DNA from: an uncultured Clostridia bacterium
GTDB taxonomy: Bacteria > Bacillota > Clostridia > Christensenellales > Borkfalkiaceae
Assembly (NCBI GenBank): GCA_947629225.1
Contig: CANRCY010000091.1
Coordinates: 1 to 5,926, forward strand
DNA length: 5,926 nt
Direction of reading: 5' to 3'
Position 1 is the first letter of the stretch. The number at the start of each line of letters is the position of its first letter. The notes below the pieces were generated by a model, which saw nothing but the letters and a program-made list of their open reading frames with translations, was not told where the DNA came from and ran no database searches. Positions 1 through 4,838 of the stretch are shown here, one piece after another. The position numbers were made by a program, and so were the translations under genes.

Positions 1-2
1 TC

Positions 3-131
3 TACGACGATAGATTTATCATTACTTTTAACTACAAAGACGGCTCAAAAACGGTGTTTTTCTCCGAAATAGAAGCTGCTAACAATTCGGATATTAAATG
101 CGTTGGTGCACCAACGAGCGGACATGCCTAA
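3..131 (+). CDS. 3' end of an unrecognised protein gene (partial)
   Basis: An open frame runs in from the left edge and encodes 42 residues before TAA at 129-131; the start and most of the gene lie outside the window. The visible tail begins YDDRFIITFNYKDGSKTVFF and ends in GAPTSGHA. The alternating hydrophobic pattern (RFIITFNY, KTVFFSEI) suggests beta-strands. No membrane segment or recognisable motif is visible. The last residues are encoded by one arm of a 14-bp perfect hairpin, and the stop codon lies in the hairpin loop, so the C-terminus may have been fixed by acquisition of the terminator or repeat. The other two forward frames are closed within this stretch. I do not recognise the family. 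That the reading frame is real is likely but rests only on openness and plausible composition. Confidence 0.6.
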   Translation, partial: YDDRFIITFNYKDGSKTVFFSEIEAANNSDIKCVGAPTSGHA

Positions 132-150
132 ATGAAGGCATGTCCGCTCG
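115..150 (+). terminator. Perfect 14-bp hairpin overlapping the stop codon
   Basis: The arms at 115-128 and 137-150 are exact reverse complements (14 bp, GC-rich) around an 8-base loop, TAAATGAA, which contains the stop codon of the upstream gene. The tail CTCGTTTATA is only mildly T-rich, so it is a weak intrinsic terminator by the U-tract criterion. It may instead be, or also be, the first unit of the repeat-rich stretch that follows. Confidence 0.55.
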
Positions 151-251
151 CTCGTTTATACGACGATTGAAGGGACTCGAGGGTGGAGGCGCGAGCGGGA
201 GCGAGCGGTTTGCGGGCGAATCGTTGGAGAACAGTGTTGTTTGCCGCAAAC

Positions 252-272
252 TTGACAATTGATAATTGTCAA
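252..272. repeat. AT-rich palindrome, 9-bp arms
   Basis: TTGACAATT (252-260) and AATTGTCAA (264-272) are perfect inverted arms around the 3-base loop GAT. The left arm includes TTGACA, so it resembles a -35 box on either strand, but no matching -10 box sits at the right distance. It is more likely a repeat module or protein-binding palindrome than a promoter. Confidence 0.6.
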
Positions 273-275
273 CCG

Positions 276-304
276 GGGCGCGCCGCCAAAGGCGCGAGTC
301 CCTG
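276..304. repeat. 29-base direct repeat, copy 1
   Basis: Identical over 29 bases to positions 471-499. The unit starts GGGCGCGCC, includes the 8-base palindrome GGCGCGCC, and ends GCGAGTCCCTG. Inside it CGCGCC and GGCGCG can pair over a GCCAAA loop to make a small hairpin. Confidence 0.85.
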
Positions 305-308
305 AAGG

Positions 309-355
309 TGCACCAAAAGAAAAGAAGGCGAACCGCCTTCTTTTCTTTTGGTGCA
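309..355. repeat. 22-bp perfect hairpin
   Basis: Arms 309-330 and 334-355 are perfectly complementary over 22 bp around a 3-base loop (AAC). One arm is purine-rich (AAAAGAAAAGAAGG) and the other pyrimidine-rich. It is far from any gene end and lacks a distinct U-tract after the stem, so a repeat or structural element is favoured over a simple terminator. In either orientation the transcript would fold very stably and block read-through into neighbouring genes. Confidence 0.75.
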
Positions 356-470
356 AATCGAAAGGGACGCAGTCCCTGCCCCGCGCGCTGTTCTGATTCT
401 CCAAGCGCGGCACGAGCACGAAGTGCGAAGTAAGGTGCAGATCCGAACTGTTAAATATTATTATTCATTT

Positions 471-499
471 GGGCGCGCCGCCAAAGGCGCGAGTCCCTG
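471..499. repeat. 29-base direct repeat, copy 2
   Basis: Second exact copy of the unit at 276-304, in the same orientation, 195 bases downstream. The flanks differ: this copy is preceded by an AT-rich stretch (TTAAATATTATTATT), whereas copy 1 follows the 252-272 palindrome. Confidence 0.85.
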
Positions 500-555
500 C
501 TCCTTGCTTTTATTTAATATTTTTGAGATTTCTCCGCTTCGCCTTCGGCTACGGT

Positions 556-616
556 CGAAATGACAGTTCAACGCCATGCCAAAACATTCCCTTGCAATGC
601 GGGGCGAAATGACAGT
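556..616. repeat. Pair of 12-base CGAAATGACAGT motifs
   Basis: CGAAATGACAGT occurs at 556-567 and again at 605-616, 49 bases apart in the same orientation. The first is preceded by CCGCTTCGCCTTCGGC, which can fold through GCC-TTC-GGC. The layout resembles dispersed repeats seen between genes in some gut Clostridia; that resemblance is from memory, not a search. Confidence 0.5.
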
Positions 617-677
617 CACGCCCCACACCCCTACCCCTCTCCACAGAGAGAGTAATTCCGTGCCTCGCTAATCGACC

Positions 678-974
678 TCAGTGATTTTCCTCTTTTAATA
701 TTTGTCGCACGTAATCCAAATTTTTATATCGTACATAGAGCAGATAGCTTTCGAGCGGCAAAGCAAATTGGGCTTTTACGCCCGTACCGTATGGCATGAG
801 CACGCATTCGATGTCTTCGTTTTCCAAATTGATTTTCAGGTTATCGCCGAAGAGCCTATCCACTTTGGCGACCAAACAAAAGTCCTCTTCGTTTACTTCT
901 CTGAGCTTTTTCCGCCCGCATTTGGGACATCTTTCGCCGTCGCAAGCAATGTTACACCCTTCGCAAAAATTCAT
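678..974 (-). CDS. Zinc-ribbon protein with DUF2007-like signal-transducing domain
   Basis: A 98-residue protein beginning MNFCEGCNIACDGERCPKC. Residues 4-19 form a short zinc ribbon, C4-x2-C7 and C16-x2-C19, with an extra C11. From about residue 31 (DFCLVAKVDRLFGDNLKINL) to the end (YVRYKNLDYVRQILKEE) it follows the pattern of DUF2007, called a putative prokaryotic signal-transducing domain: an opening beta-strand, a helix, the 'IECVLMPYG' strand, and a closing helix after a 'YVR..(D)' motif. The open frame extends upstream to 1088, but that extension runs through a terminator hairpin and the promoter. The ATG at 974 has a G-rich site (GGGGGGAT) about 6 bases upstream and a promoter whose start would be near 996. 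Cytosolic, with no signal peptide. The molecular role is unknown, and the DUF2007 assignment is by pattern only. Confidence 0.8.
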   Translation of the reverse strand: MNFCEGCNIACDGERCPKCGRKKLREVNEEDFCLVAKVDRLFGDNLKINLENEDIECVLMPYGTGVKAQFALPLESYLLYVRYKNLDYVRQILKEENH

Positions 975-1002
975 GGCGCATCCCCCCATTCCCGTTTCTT
1001 TG

Positions 1003-1031
1003 ATTATATCGGAAACGCACAATAAAATCAA
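1003..1031 (-). promoter_or_regulatory. Promoter of the zinc-ribbon gene
   Basis: Read on the minus strand: TTGATT (1031-1026), a 17-base spacer, then a perfect TATAAT (1008-1003). Transcription would begin near 996, giving a leader of about 20 bases before the ATG at 974. It lies directly downstream of the hairpin that ends the membrane-protein gene, so the small gene is its own transcription unit. Confidence 0.75.
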
Positions 1032-1039
1032 GTTGACGA

Positions 1040-1080
1040 GATGAAAGAAGGAGCCCCGAGAAAGGACTCCTTCTTTCATC
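1040..1080 (-). terminator. Terminator hairpin after the 474-residue membrane protein gene
   Basis: Arms 1040-1053 and 1067-1080 are perfectly complementary over 14 bp around a 13-base loop. The hairpin lies 43 bases past the stop of the upstream minus-strand gene. Read on the minus strand the second arm ends CTTCTTTCATC, so there are Ts in the stem but no clean U-tract after it. Confidence 0.6.
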
Positions 1081-1123
1081 AATTCCAAGTTGGTAAGTTT
1101 ATCCGCGCGTCGCTTAGAAGAAC

Positions 1124-2548
1124 TTAGGCGACGTCTTGCCCGCTCTGAGCCGCGCTATCGTCGTTGCTCTGTACGGGGTCGTTTTGAGCCTTCTTCATCT
1201 GCTTGCGGACGACGATGTAATAAATGGAGAGCCCGAACGCGATCAGGGCGCACATAGCGGGGATCCAGCTGATCGAGTAAATGGAGACGCTCGCCGAGGC
1301 AATATAAGGTGCGATCGACGGGAGTAAGACAGCGACCTGCGCCATGACGGAATCCATCTGGACGACCCAAAGCGCGATGGAAGGAATTGCCATGAGCAGC
1401 AGGAAGAACAGCCAGCCGAGCCAAATGGGAACCGCAAGTTTCACCGTGGTGTTGCCCTTATGCGTGGCGAACTTGACGATGAGTTTGATCAAGACATACA
1501 GCCAAGGGAGCATGGAGATGACCATGAGGGCGAGAATCCCATAGAAAGCATATCCCAAATAGGAGCGCACATCTGCGGAGATTTTTTCGTTGAGAAATTG
1601 TTTGACAGATGCGGCAATCCGCTCGGAAGCGCTTCCTTCGGCGCTTTCGTTGCCGCCTTCGGTGTTGCCGTCGCTTCCCCCTTCCACGTCCTCGGAAGCG
1701 GCAAGCAACGTCACAGAATCGGTTTCGCCTAAGCCGCCGAGACCGCCGCTCATAGCCTTTTCAAGGAGCTCGGCGATGAGTTCGTCGGGGTCGATGTTGC
1801 CTTCTTCGTCGGCGATCTGCCCGAGAACGTCCTTTACCGCCTCTTCGATCTGGGCTTTGTCCTCTTCGGTCAATTCAATATCCTGGAAGGCTTCGAAGCC
1901 CTCTTTGCCCGCGGAATTTTGCTTGAAGTCCTCGTAAACTTCGTCGACGGTCTCCATAATGCTTTCCGTAATGGAATCGACGTCTCCGCCCTCGGTAAAG
2001 ATGTCGTCTACGAGTTGATCGGTCTTTTGGCTGATGTATTCGTCGTCGAAGCCGAGCTCATTGAGCTTTTCTTCGACTTCTTCGGGCGCGATCCCCGATT
2101 GCGGGTTGTTCTCGAGGAATTTCTTGACGTTGTTGTGGACTTCCTCCTTCACCGTATTCTTCGCGACCGATTTCACCGTATTCTTCGCGAGCTTGTTCAG
2201 TGTGGGGGTCAATTCCACAACAATGCTGTCGACATTTTCATCGATGAGTTTGTTGACAGCCGCTTCGGGCGAGCCGAGCGCATGGAACACACGCACCGCA
2301 TTGAGGGAAACGGAAGCATGGATCTCTTCCCCCTCTTCCCCGACAACGTCCTGCGCGTCGATGTCAACCCCAAGGTCGGGCAAGTTTTTAAGCAGCCCAT
2401 CGAGCTGTTCGGCAGTAAGCGTATAGGTAACGTTGACCTGCCAAATGGGACCGAAGAAGTAACTCGCGATCGAGAGCAGACAGAGCACACCGATCACAAT
2501 GTTGATGATCCAAAGAAATTTGGGTCCTTTACGCGATTGATCTTCCAT
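1124..2548 (-). CDS. Multi-pass membrane protein with large acidic extracytoplasmic domain, function unknown
   Basis: A 474-residue protein. One hydrophobic helix at about residues 11-33 is followed by a hydrophilic, strongly acidic region of about 300 residues (34-330). C-terminal hydrophobic segments follow at about 331-359, 371-396, 404-425 and 428-448, and then a polar tail (449-474, KKAQNDPVQSNDDS). The large domain is rich in Glu and Asp and predicted helical. It contains an exact AKNTVK duplication (121-126 and 129-134) and a Gly/Ser/Glu low-complexity linker at about 286-308. If the first helix is an uncleaved anchor, the acidic domain faces outside the cell. The ATG at 2548 has GGGAGAA 5-6 bases upstream and a near-consensus promoter. 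Transcribed divergently from the 168-residue gene at 2729. I do not recognise the family. A role in envelope or surface processes is plausible from topology only. Confidence 0.85.
   Translation of the reverse strand: MEDQSRKGPKFLWIINIVIGVLCLLSIASYFFGPIWQVNVTYTLTAEQLDGLLKNLPDLGVDIDAQDVVGEEGEEIHASVSLNAVRVFHALGSPEAAVNKLIDENVDSIVVELTPTLNKLAKNTVKSVAKNTVKEEVHNNVKKFLENNPQSGIAPEEVEEKLNELGFDDEYISQKTDQLVDDIFTEGGDVDSITESIMETVDEVYEDFKQNSAGKEGFEAFQDIELTEEDKAQIEEAVKDVLGQIADEEGNIDPDELIAELLEKAMSGGLGGLGETDSVTLLAASEDVEGGSDGNTEGGNESAEGSASERIAASVKQFLNEKISADVRSYLGYAFYGILALMVISMLPWLYVLIKLIVKFATHKGNTTVKLAVPIWLGWLFFLLLMAIPSIALWVVQMDSVMAQVAVLLPSIAPYIASASVSIYSISWIPAMCALIAFGLSIYYIVVRKQMKKAQNDPVQSNDDSAAQSGQDVA
2148..2190 (-). 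repeat. Intragenic 19-base direct repeat, 24-base period
   Basis: TTCACCGTATTCTTCGCGA occurs at 2148-2166 and 2172-2190. The 24-base offset is eight codons, so it encodes AKNTVK twice, at residues 121-126 and 129-134 of the membrane protein. It looks like a small in-frame duplication in a helical stretch, and a place where unit number could vary between strains. Confidence 0.8.
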
Positions 2549-2574
2549 GAAATTCTCCCAAAAATTTTTTCCTC

Positions 2575-2603
2575 ATTCTATCAAACTTTTTGTCAAATGT
2601 CAA
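2575..2603 (-). promoter_or_regulatory. Promoter of the 474-residue membrane protein gene
   Basis: On the minus strand: consensus TTGACA (2603-2598), a 17-base spacer, then TAGAAT (2580-2575, one mismatch to TATAAT). A second TTGACA starts 9 bases later inside the spacer but is too close to the -10 to be used. The start would be near 2568, about 20 bases before the ATG. Confidence 0.8.
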
Positions 2604-2669
2604 GCTTTTCATATCATAATTCCGCCATACCTTTTTTTCGTGCGGAAAAGGAAATTTTGCAAAAGCGTC

Positions 2670-2698
2670 TTGACAGTTCGCCCCGCCCCGTTTATACT
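2670..2698 (+). promoter_or_regulatory. Promoter of the 168-residue gene
   Basis: Consensus TTGACA (2670-2675), a 17-base spacer, and TATACT (2693-2698, one mismatch). The start would be near 2705, leaving a leader of about 24 bases that holds the GGGGG ribosome site at 2717-2721. It faces away from the minus-strand promoter at 2575-2603, with about 66 bases between the two -35 boxes. Confidence 0.8.
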
Positions 2699-2728
2699 AT
2701 AACCGAAAGAAAAATAGGGGGTGCGATC

Positions 2729-3235
2729 ATGACGATCAAATTTTACGAATACGGGAATTCGGTCATGTTCGGGAAGAGAGAGCTCTCCTCCGAGCAACTC
2801 TTCTGGGACGGGCGGATTTCTGCGGGAGACAACGTTTTGTACCACGACTCGAAGAATGGCACGAGACCGATGGGACATGTGATCTCCCTCTCCGAAAACA
2901 GGGAATACTTGCTCGTGCGGCTTGCGAGCTACGAGATGTTCATCGTGCTGAGGCGGGTCCACAAGAGCGATTACATCGTGTTGAAATCGGACATCCGCGA
3001 CATGATCGGAACGTCGGGGAAAGCCTATTACGAAGGAGACGCCGAGTTGCTGAACGTCCATTGGGAGCTCGACCCGTCGGGCAGGCAGCACATCGTCTTC
3101 GTTTGGTACATGCACGAGGAGAAGAAGCTCCATGCCGACGTTGTCGCGCTCGACAAATGCACCGACGAGGCGCAGGACGGCGCGGACGACGGGCTCGTCG
3201 ATTATATCAGCGGCAGGTTCGAAGTCTCCGATTGA
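2729..3235 (+). CDS. Hypothetical 168-residue soluble protein
   Basis: The protein begins MTIKFYEYGNSVMFGKRELS and ends ISGRFEVSD. The frame is open far upstream to 1919, but that part is antisense to the membrane-protein gene. The ATG at 2729 sits 7 bases after GGGGG and about 24 bases after a strong promoter, so this start is well supported. There is no signal peptide or membrane helix. The sequence is a mix of beta-strand-like segments (NREYLLVRLASYEMFIVLRR, RQHIVFVWYMHE) with scattered charged residues, and an acidic tail (about 144-154, CTDEAQDGADD). No catalytic motif is apparent and I do not recognise the family. It forms a divergent pair with the acidic membrane protein, and a weak hairpin follows the stop. 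A functional link to the divergent partner is only a hypothesis. Confidence 0.82.
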   Translation: MTIKFYEYGNSVMFGKRELSSEQLFWDGRISAGDNVLYHDSKNGTRPMGHVISLSENREYLLVRLASYEMFIVLRRVHKSDYIVLKSDIRDMIGTSGKAYYEGDAELLNVHWELDPSGRQHIVFVWYMHEEKKLHADVVALDKCTDEAQDGADDGLVDYISGRFEVSD

Positions 3236-3240
3236 GCGGA

Positions 3241-3264
3241 GCTCTCCTTCGGAGCGAGAGTTTT
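3241..3264 (+). terminator. Weak terminator-like hairpin after the 168-residue gene
   Basis: Just past the stop codon, CTCTC (3242-3246) can pair with GAGAG (3256-3260), or GCTCT with GGAGC over CCTTC; both are followed by TTTT at 3261-3264. The stem is short, so termination may be partial and some transcripts could continue into the XRE gene on the same strand. Confidence 0.35.
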
Positions 3265-3319
3265 CCGAAAAATTACCGTGTTTTTGACCCGCAAAACGCC
3301 GAATGTGAAGAAAAGTGTC

Positions 3320-3348
3320 GTGACTTTTTGCGCTCGGGATGATACCAT
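3320..3348 (+). promoter_or_regulatory. Possible promoter of the XRE regulator gene
   Basis: GTGACT (3320-3325) and TACCAT (3343-3348) are each 4 of 6 matches to consensus, with a 17-base spacer. The predicted start is about 18 bases before the AAGGAGG site's end. It is much weaker than the other promoters in the window, as would fit a regulator kept at low level or autoregulated. Confidence 0.35.
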
Positions 3349-3372
3349 TTGATGCGTAAGGAGGCACGGAGA

Positions 3373-3864
3373 ATGAAATTCGGCGAAAAATTAAAGCAAC
3401 TCAGAAAAGACAACGGCATGACCCAAGAGGACTTGGCGGAAAAAATTTACGTCACCCGCACGGCGATCTCCAAATGGGAGACGGACAAAGGACTTCCCGC
3501 CATCGACAGTTTGAAGCTGATAGCCGACCTGTTCCATGTCAGTATCGACGATCTGATCTCGGACGGCGACGTCGAAACAAAGCGATTGCTCGACGAAAAA
3601 AGAGCGAAAACGATGTACGGCATTGCCATAGGCTTTTTGGCGTTGGCAACGGTCTTTACCCTGCTTGCGTATTTTTTGAAAGAGCCCTATCTGAACATCG
3701 GCGGCGTTGTTTCGGTCGTTTTGTACGTTGTTTTCGGAATGTTTTCAAAACCGCGCTATCGGCGTCTTTCCGCAAAAAAGATGCTTCTCCCCTATGTCGT
3801 CTCGCGCGCGGTCATTCTGCTGTTTGTGATCGGACTTATCGTCTTTACGATCGTGACTTTGTAA
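3373..3864 (+). CDS. Membrane-anchored XRE-family helix-turn-helix regulator
   Basis: A 163-residue protein. Residues 1-60 form a classic XRE/Cro-type DNA-binding domain: KLKQLRKDNGMTQEDLAEKI, then VTRTAISKWETDKGLPAIDS and the LIADLFHVSIDDLI helix. A charged linker (61-80) leads into three hydrophobic helices at about 81-101 (MYGIAIGFLALATVFTLLAY), 107-124 and 139-162. The regulator is therefore expected to be tethered to the membrane with its DNA-binding part in the cytosol. The frame could start at TTG 3349, but the ATG at 3373 has a perfect AAGGAGG (3358-3364) 8 bases upstream and begins exactly where the family begins. Such proteins are common in Bacillota and usually act as local repressors; the target and any signal are unknown. 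It converges on tag. Confidence 0.9.
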   Translation: MKFGEKLKQLRKDNGMTQEDLAEKIYVTRTAISKWETDKGLPAIDSLKLIADLFHVSIDDLISDGDVETKRLLDEKRAKTMYGIAIGFLALATVFTLLAYFLKEPYLNIGGVVSVVLYVVFGMFSKPRYRRLSAKKMLLPYVVSRAVILLFVIGLIVFTIVTL

Positions 3865-3871
3865 TATTTCA

Positions 3872-3915
3872 AAGGCGGCTCGGACGGAGCATTTTTGCTC
3901 CGTCCGAGCCGCCTT
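3872..3915. terminator. Bidirectional terminator between the XRE gene and tag
   Basis: Arms 3872-3891 and 3896-3915 are perfectly complementary over 20 bp, with a TTTT loop. The hairpin lies 8 bases after the XRE stop and 21 bases after the tag stop. Rightward it is followed within 10 bases by a T6 run (3925-3930 region); leftward by TTTGAAATATT. It serves both convergent genes. Confidence 0.85.
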
Positions 3916-3936
3916 CTGCAAATCATTTTTTGCCGT

Positions 3937-4506
3937 TTATCTGAAATCGCAAAATTCCCAATGGTCGTTGATGATCCCGATCCCTTGCAAATAGGAGTAG
4001 ACGATCGTCGGTCCGACAAATTTGAAGCCGCGCTTTTTAAGTTCCGCGCTGACCCTTTCCGAAAGTTCGTCTTTCGCGGGCATGTCTTTGACGTCCGATA
4101 GATGGTGGTCTATCACCTTTCCGTCGGTAAATCCCCATATAAAGTTATCAAAACTTCCGAACTCCTCTTGCACTTTGAGAAAAGCGCGGGCGTTTGCGAT
4201 CGCCGCCTCGATCTTGTTGCGGTTGCGGATAATTCCCCTATCCTGTAACAGCTCTTCGACTTTTTGTTCGTCGTAAGCCGCCACGACGTCGGGGTCGAAC
4301 CCATCGAACGCCCTGCGAAAATTTTCCTCTTTCTCCAAAATCAAATTCCAGCTTACGCCCGCCTGCATACCCTCTAAAATCAACATCGCGAAGAGCTCCT
4401 GTTCCCGATGTTCGGGCTTGCACCACCTTGTATCGTGGTAAAGCAAGGACTTCTCGGAAAGAAATCCTTTTGCCCCGAGGCTGAAACCACACCGTCTCTT
4501 TTCCAT
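3937..4506 (-). CDS. tag: DNA-3-methyladenine glycosylase I
   Basis: A 189-residue protein (E. coli Tag is 187). It removes 3-methyladenine from alkylated DNA, the first step of base excision repair, in the cytosol. The family hallmarks are present: the zinc ligands Cys6, His24, His182 and Cys186 (RRCGF, YHD, NDHWEFC); the base-pocket residues Tyr23, Glu45 and Trp53 (LEGMQAGVSW); the IIRNRNKIEAAIANARAFL helix; and the near-invariant KKRGFKFVGPTI followed by YSYLQGIGIINDH. The ATG at 4506 follows AAGGGG by 9 bases. The longer frame from 4545 adds MYNENRSRARGIT, has no ribosome site and nearly abuts the tRNA terminator, so it was not used. Oddities: Cys6 to His24 is 18 residues against 13 in E. 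coli, and the usual HDxEWG reads HDTRWC here. The protein still looks functional. Confidence 0.95.
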   Translation of the reverse strand: MEKRRCGFSLGAKGFLSEKSLLYHDTRWCKPEHREQELFAMLILEGMQAGVSWNLILEKEENFRRAFDGFDPDVVAAYDEQKVEELLQDRGIIRNRNKIEAAIANARAFLKVQEEFGSFDNFIWGFTDGKVIDHHLSDVKDMPAKDELSERVSAELKKRGFKFVGPTIVYSYLQGIGIINDHWEFCDFR

Positions 4507-4550
4507 CGTTATACCCCTTGCTCGACTTCTGTTTTCGTTATACATTAAAT

Positions 4551-4587
4551 AAGGACAGCGACCGCCGACAAGACGATCGCTATCCTT
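4551..4587 (-). terminator. Terminator downstream of tRNA-Leu
   Basis: Arms 4551-4563 and 4575-4587 pair over 13 positions, counting two G-U pairs in the minus-strand RNA. The hairpin lies 21 bases past the CCA of tRNA-Leu and is followed by ATTTAATG. A smaller GC hairpin (CGCCGC/GCGGCG, about 4590-4604) sits between it and the tRNA. The tag gene begins right after, so it probably separates tRNA and tag transcription, perhaps incompletely. Confidence 0.6.
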
Positions 4588-4607
4588 TTCGCCGCCTTGC
4601 GGCGACG

Positions 4608-4694
4608 TGGTGCCGCTGACAGGGATCGAACCTGCACGGTATCGCTACCACGGGATTCTAAGTCCCGCGCGTCTGCCAATTCCGCCACAGCGGC
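4608..4694 (-). tRNA. tRNA-Leu (anticodon UAG)
   Basis: Reads on the minus strand as a class II tRNA. The 7-bp acceptor stem is GCCGCTG with CAGCGGC. The D-arm is TGGCGGAATTGGCAGACGC-like. The anticodon stem CGGGA/TCCCG encloses the loop CTTAGAA with anticodon TAG at 4660-4658. A long variable arm (GGTA/TACC) and the T-arm GCAGGTTCGATCCCTGT follow. Discriminator A at 4611 is followed by an encoded CCA (4610-4608). The long variable arm and discriminator A fit leucine. It decodes CUA and by wobble other CUN codons. All stems pair, so it should be functional. Confidence 0.97.
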
Positions 4695-4699
4695 AACAG

Positions 4700-4717
4700 G
4701 GCGGGTCAATTCCCGCC
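4700..4717. other. Small GC-rich hairpin before tRNA-Leu
   Basis: GGCGGG (4700-4705) and CCCGCC (4712-4717) pair over TCAATT. In the direction of the tRNA genes it lies 5 bases upstream of tRNA-Leu and has no U-tract; on the plus strand it is followed by GTTCTTTTT. It may be a processing or spacer structure in a tRNA-Val to tRNA-Leu transcript. Its role is not clear. Confidence 0.4.
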
Positions 4718-4767
4718 GTTCTTTTTCTCCCTCGGCGCACAAAAACGGGCAAAGGCGCATTTTCTGC

Positions 4768-4795
4768 GGGGTTTTAGAAGAAAAAATAAAACCCC
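4768..4795 (-). terminator. Terminator-like hairpin after tRNA-Val
   Basis: GGGGTTTTA (4768-4776) and TAAAACCCC (4787-4795) form a perfect 9-bp stem around a 10-base loop, T-rich on the minus strand. It lies 43 bases past the CCA of tRNA-Val. There is no clear U-tract after it, so partial read-through to tRNA-Leu is possible. No clear promoter is visible for tRNA-Leu itself. Confidence 0.45.
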
Positions 4796-4838
4796 ACATA
4801 TCGGCGCAACAAGGAGACAGCACGATATACAGAGTTTT

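Larger units (their letters stand above)
132..677. repeat. Gene-free repeat mosaic
   Basis: This 546-base stretch holds no convincing gene. The open frames at 156-419 (minus) and 348-563 (plus) run straight through hairpins and repeat units and have arginine-rich, low-quality translations. It contains a 29-base direct repeat (276-304 and 471-499), a 22-bp perfect hairpin (309-355), a palindrome (252-272), an 8-bp inverted repeat (208-215 with 244-251), a 6-bp hairpin (363-377), and a 12-base motif given twice (556-567 and 605-616). A 9-base sequence at 171-179 is inverted at 295-303 and again at 490-498. This density is typical of dispersed intergenic repeats. I infer that copies occur elsewhere in the genome, but one window cannot show it. 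Confidence 0.7.

Noticed and set aside
171..303. Possible small insertion element with 9-base inverted ends
   Set aside because: The 9-base ends are short, there is no target-site duplication visible, and the same 9 bases recur at 490-498 as part of the direct repeat, so it is better treated as repeat modules.
156..419. Open frame on the minus strand of 87 codons
   Set aside because: It runs through the 22-bp hairpin, the 252-272 palindrome and the 29-base repeat, has an Arg/Ser/Pro-rich translation, and lacks a ribosome site.
348..563. Open frame on the plus strand of 71 codons in the repeat region
   Set aside because: It starts inside a hairpin arm and crosses repeat copy 2; no ribosome site, promoter or domain pattern.
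638..651. CTCTC/GAGAG hairpin after the zinc-ribbon gene as a terminator
   Set aside because: A 5-bp stem with no U-tract on the minus strand is too weak to call.
975..1088. N-terminal extension of the zinc-ribbon protein
   Set aside because: It overlaps the terminator hairpin at 1040-1080 and the promoter at 1003-1031, and adds sequence not expected before the zinc ribbon.
1919..2728. Long upstream extension of the 168-residue plus-strand protein
   Set aside because: It is antisense to the membrane-protein gene and precedes the consensus promoter and ribosome site of the ATG at 2729.
2609..3367. 252-codon minus-strand open frame opposite the 168-residue gene
   Set aside because: It is a GC-skewed shadow of the plus-strand gene, His/Val/Arg-rich, with no promoter or ribosome site and no recognisable domain.
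4537..4542. TATAAC on the minus strand as a -10 box for tag
   Set aside because: No acceptable -35 sequence lies 16-18 bases upstream and the extended -10 TG is misplaced; tag may rely on read-through or a weak promoter I cannot define.
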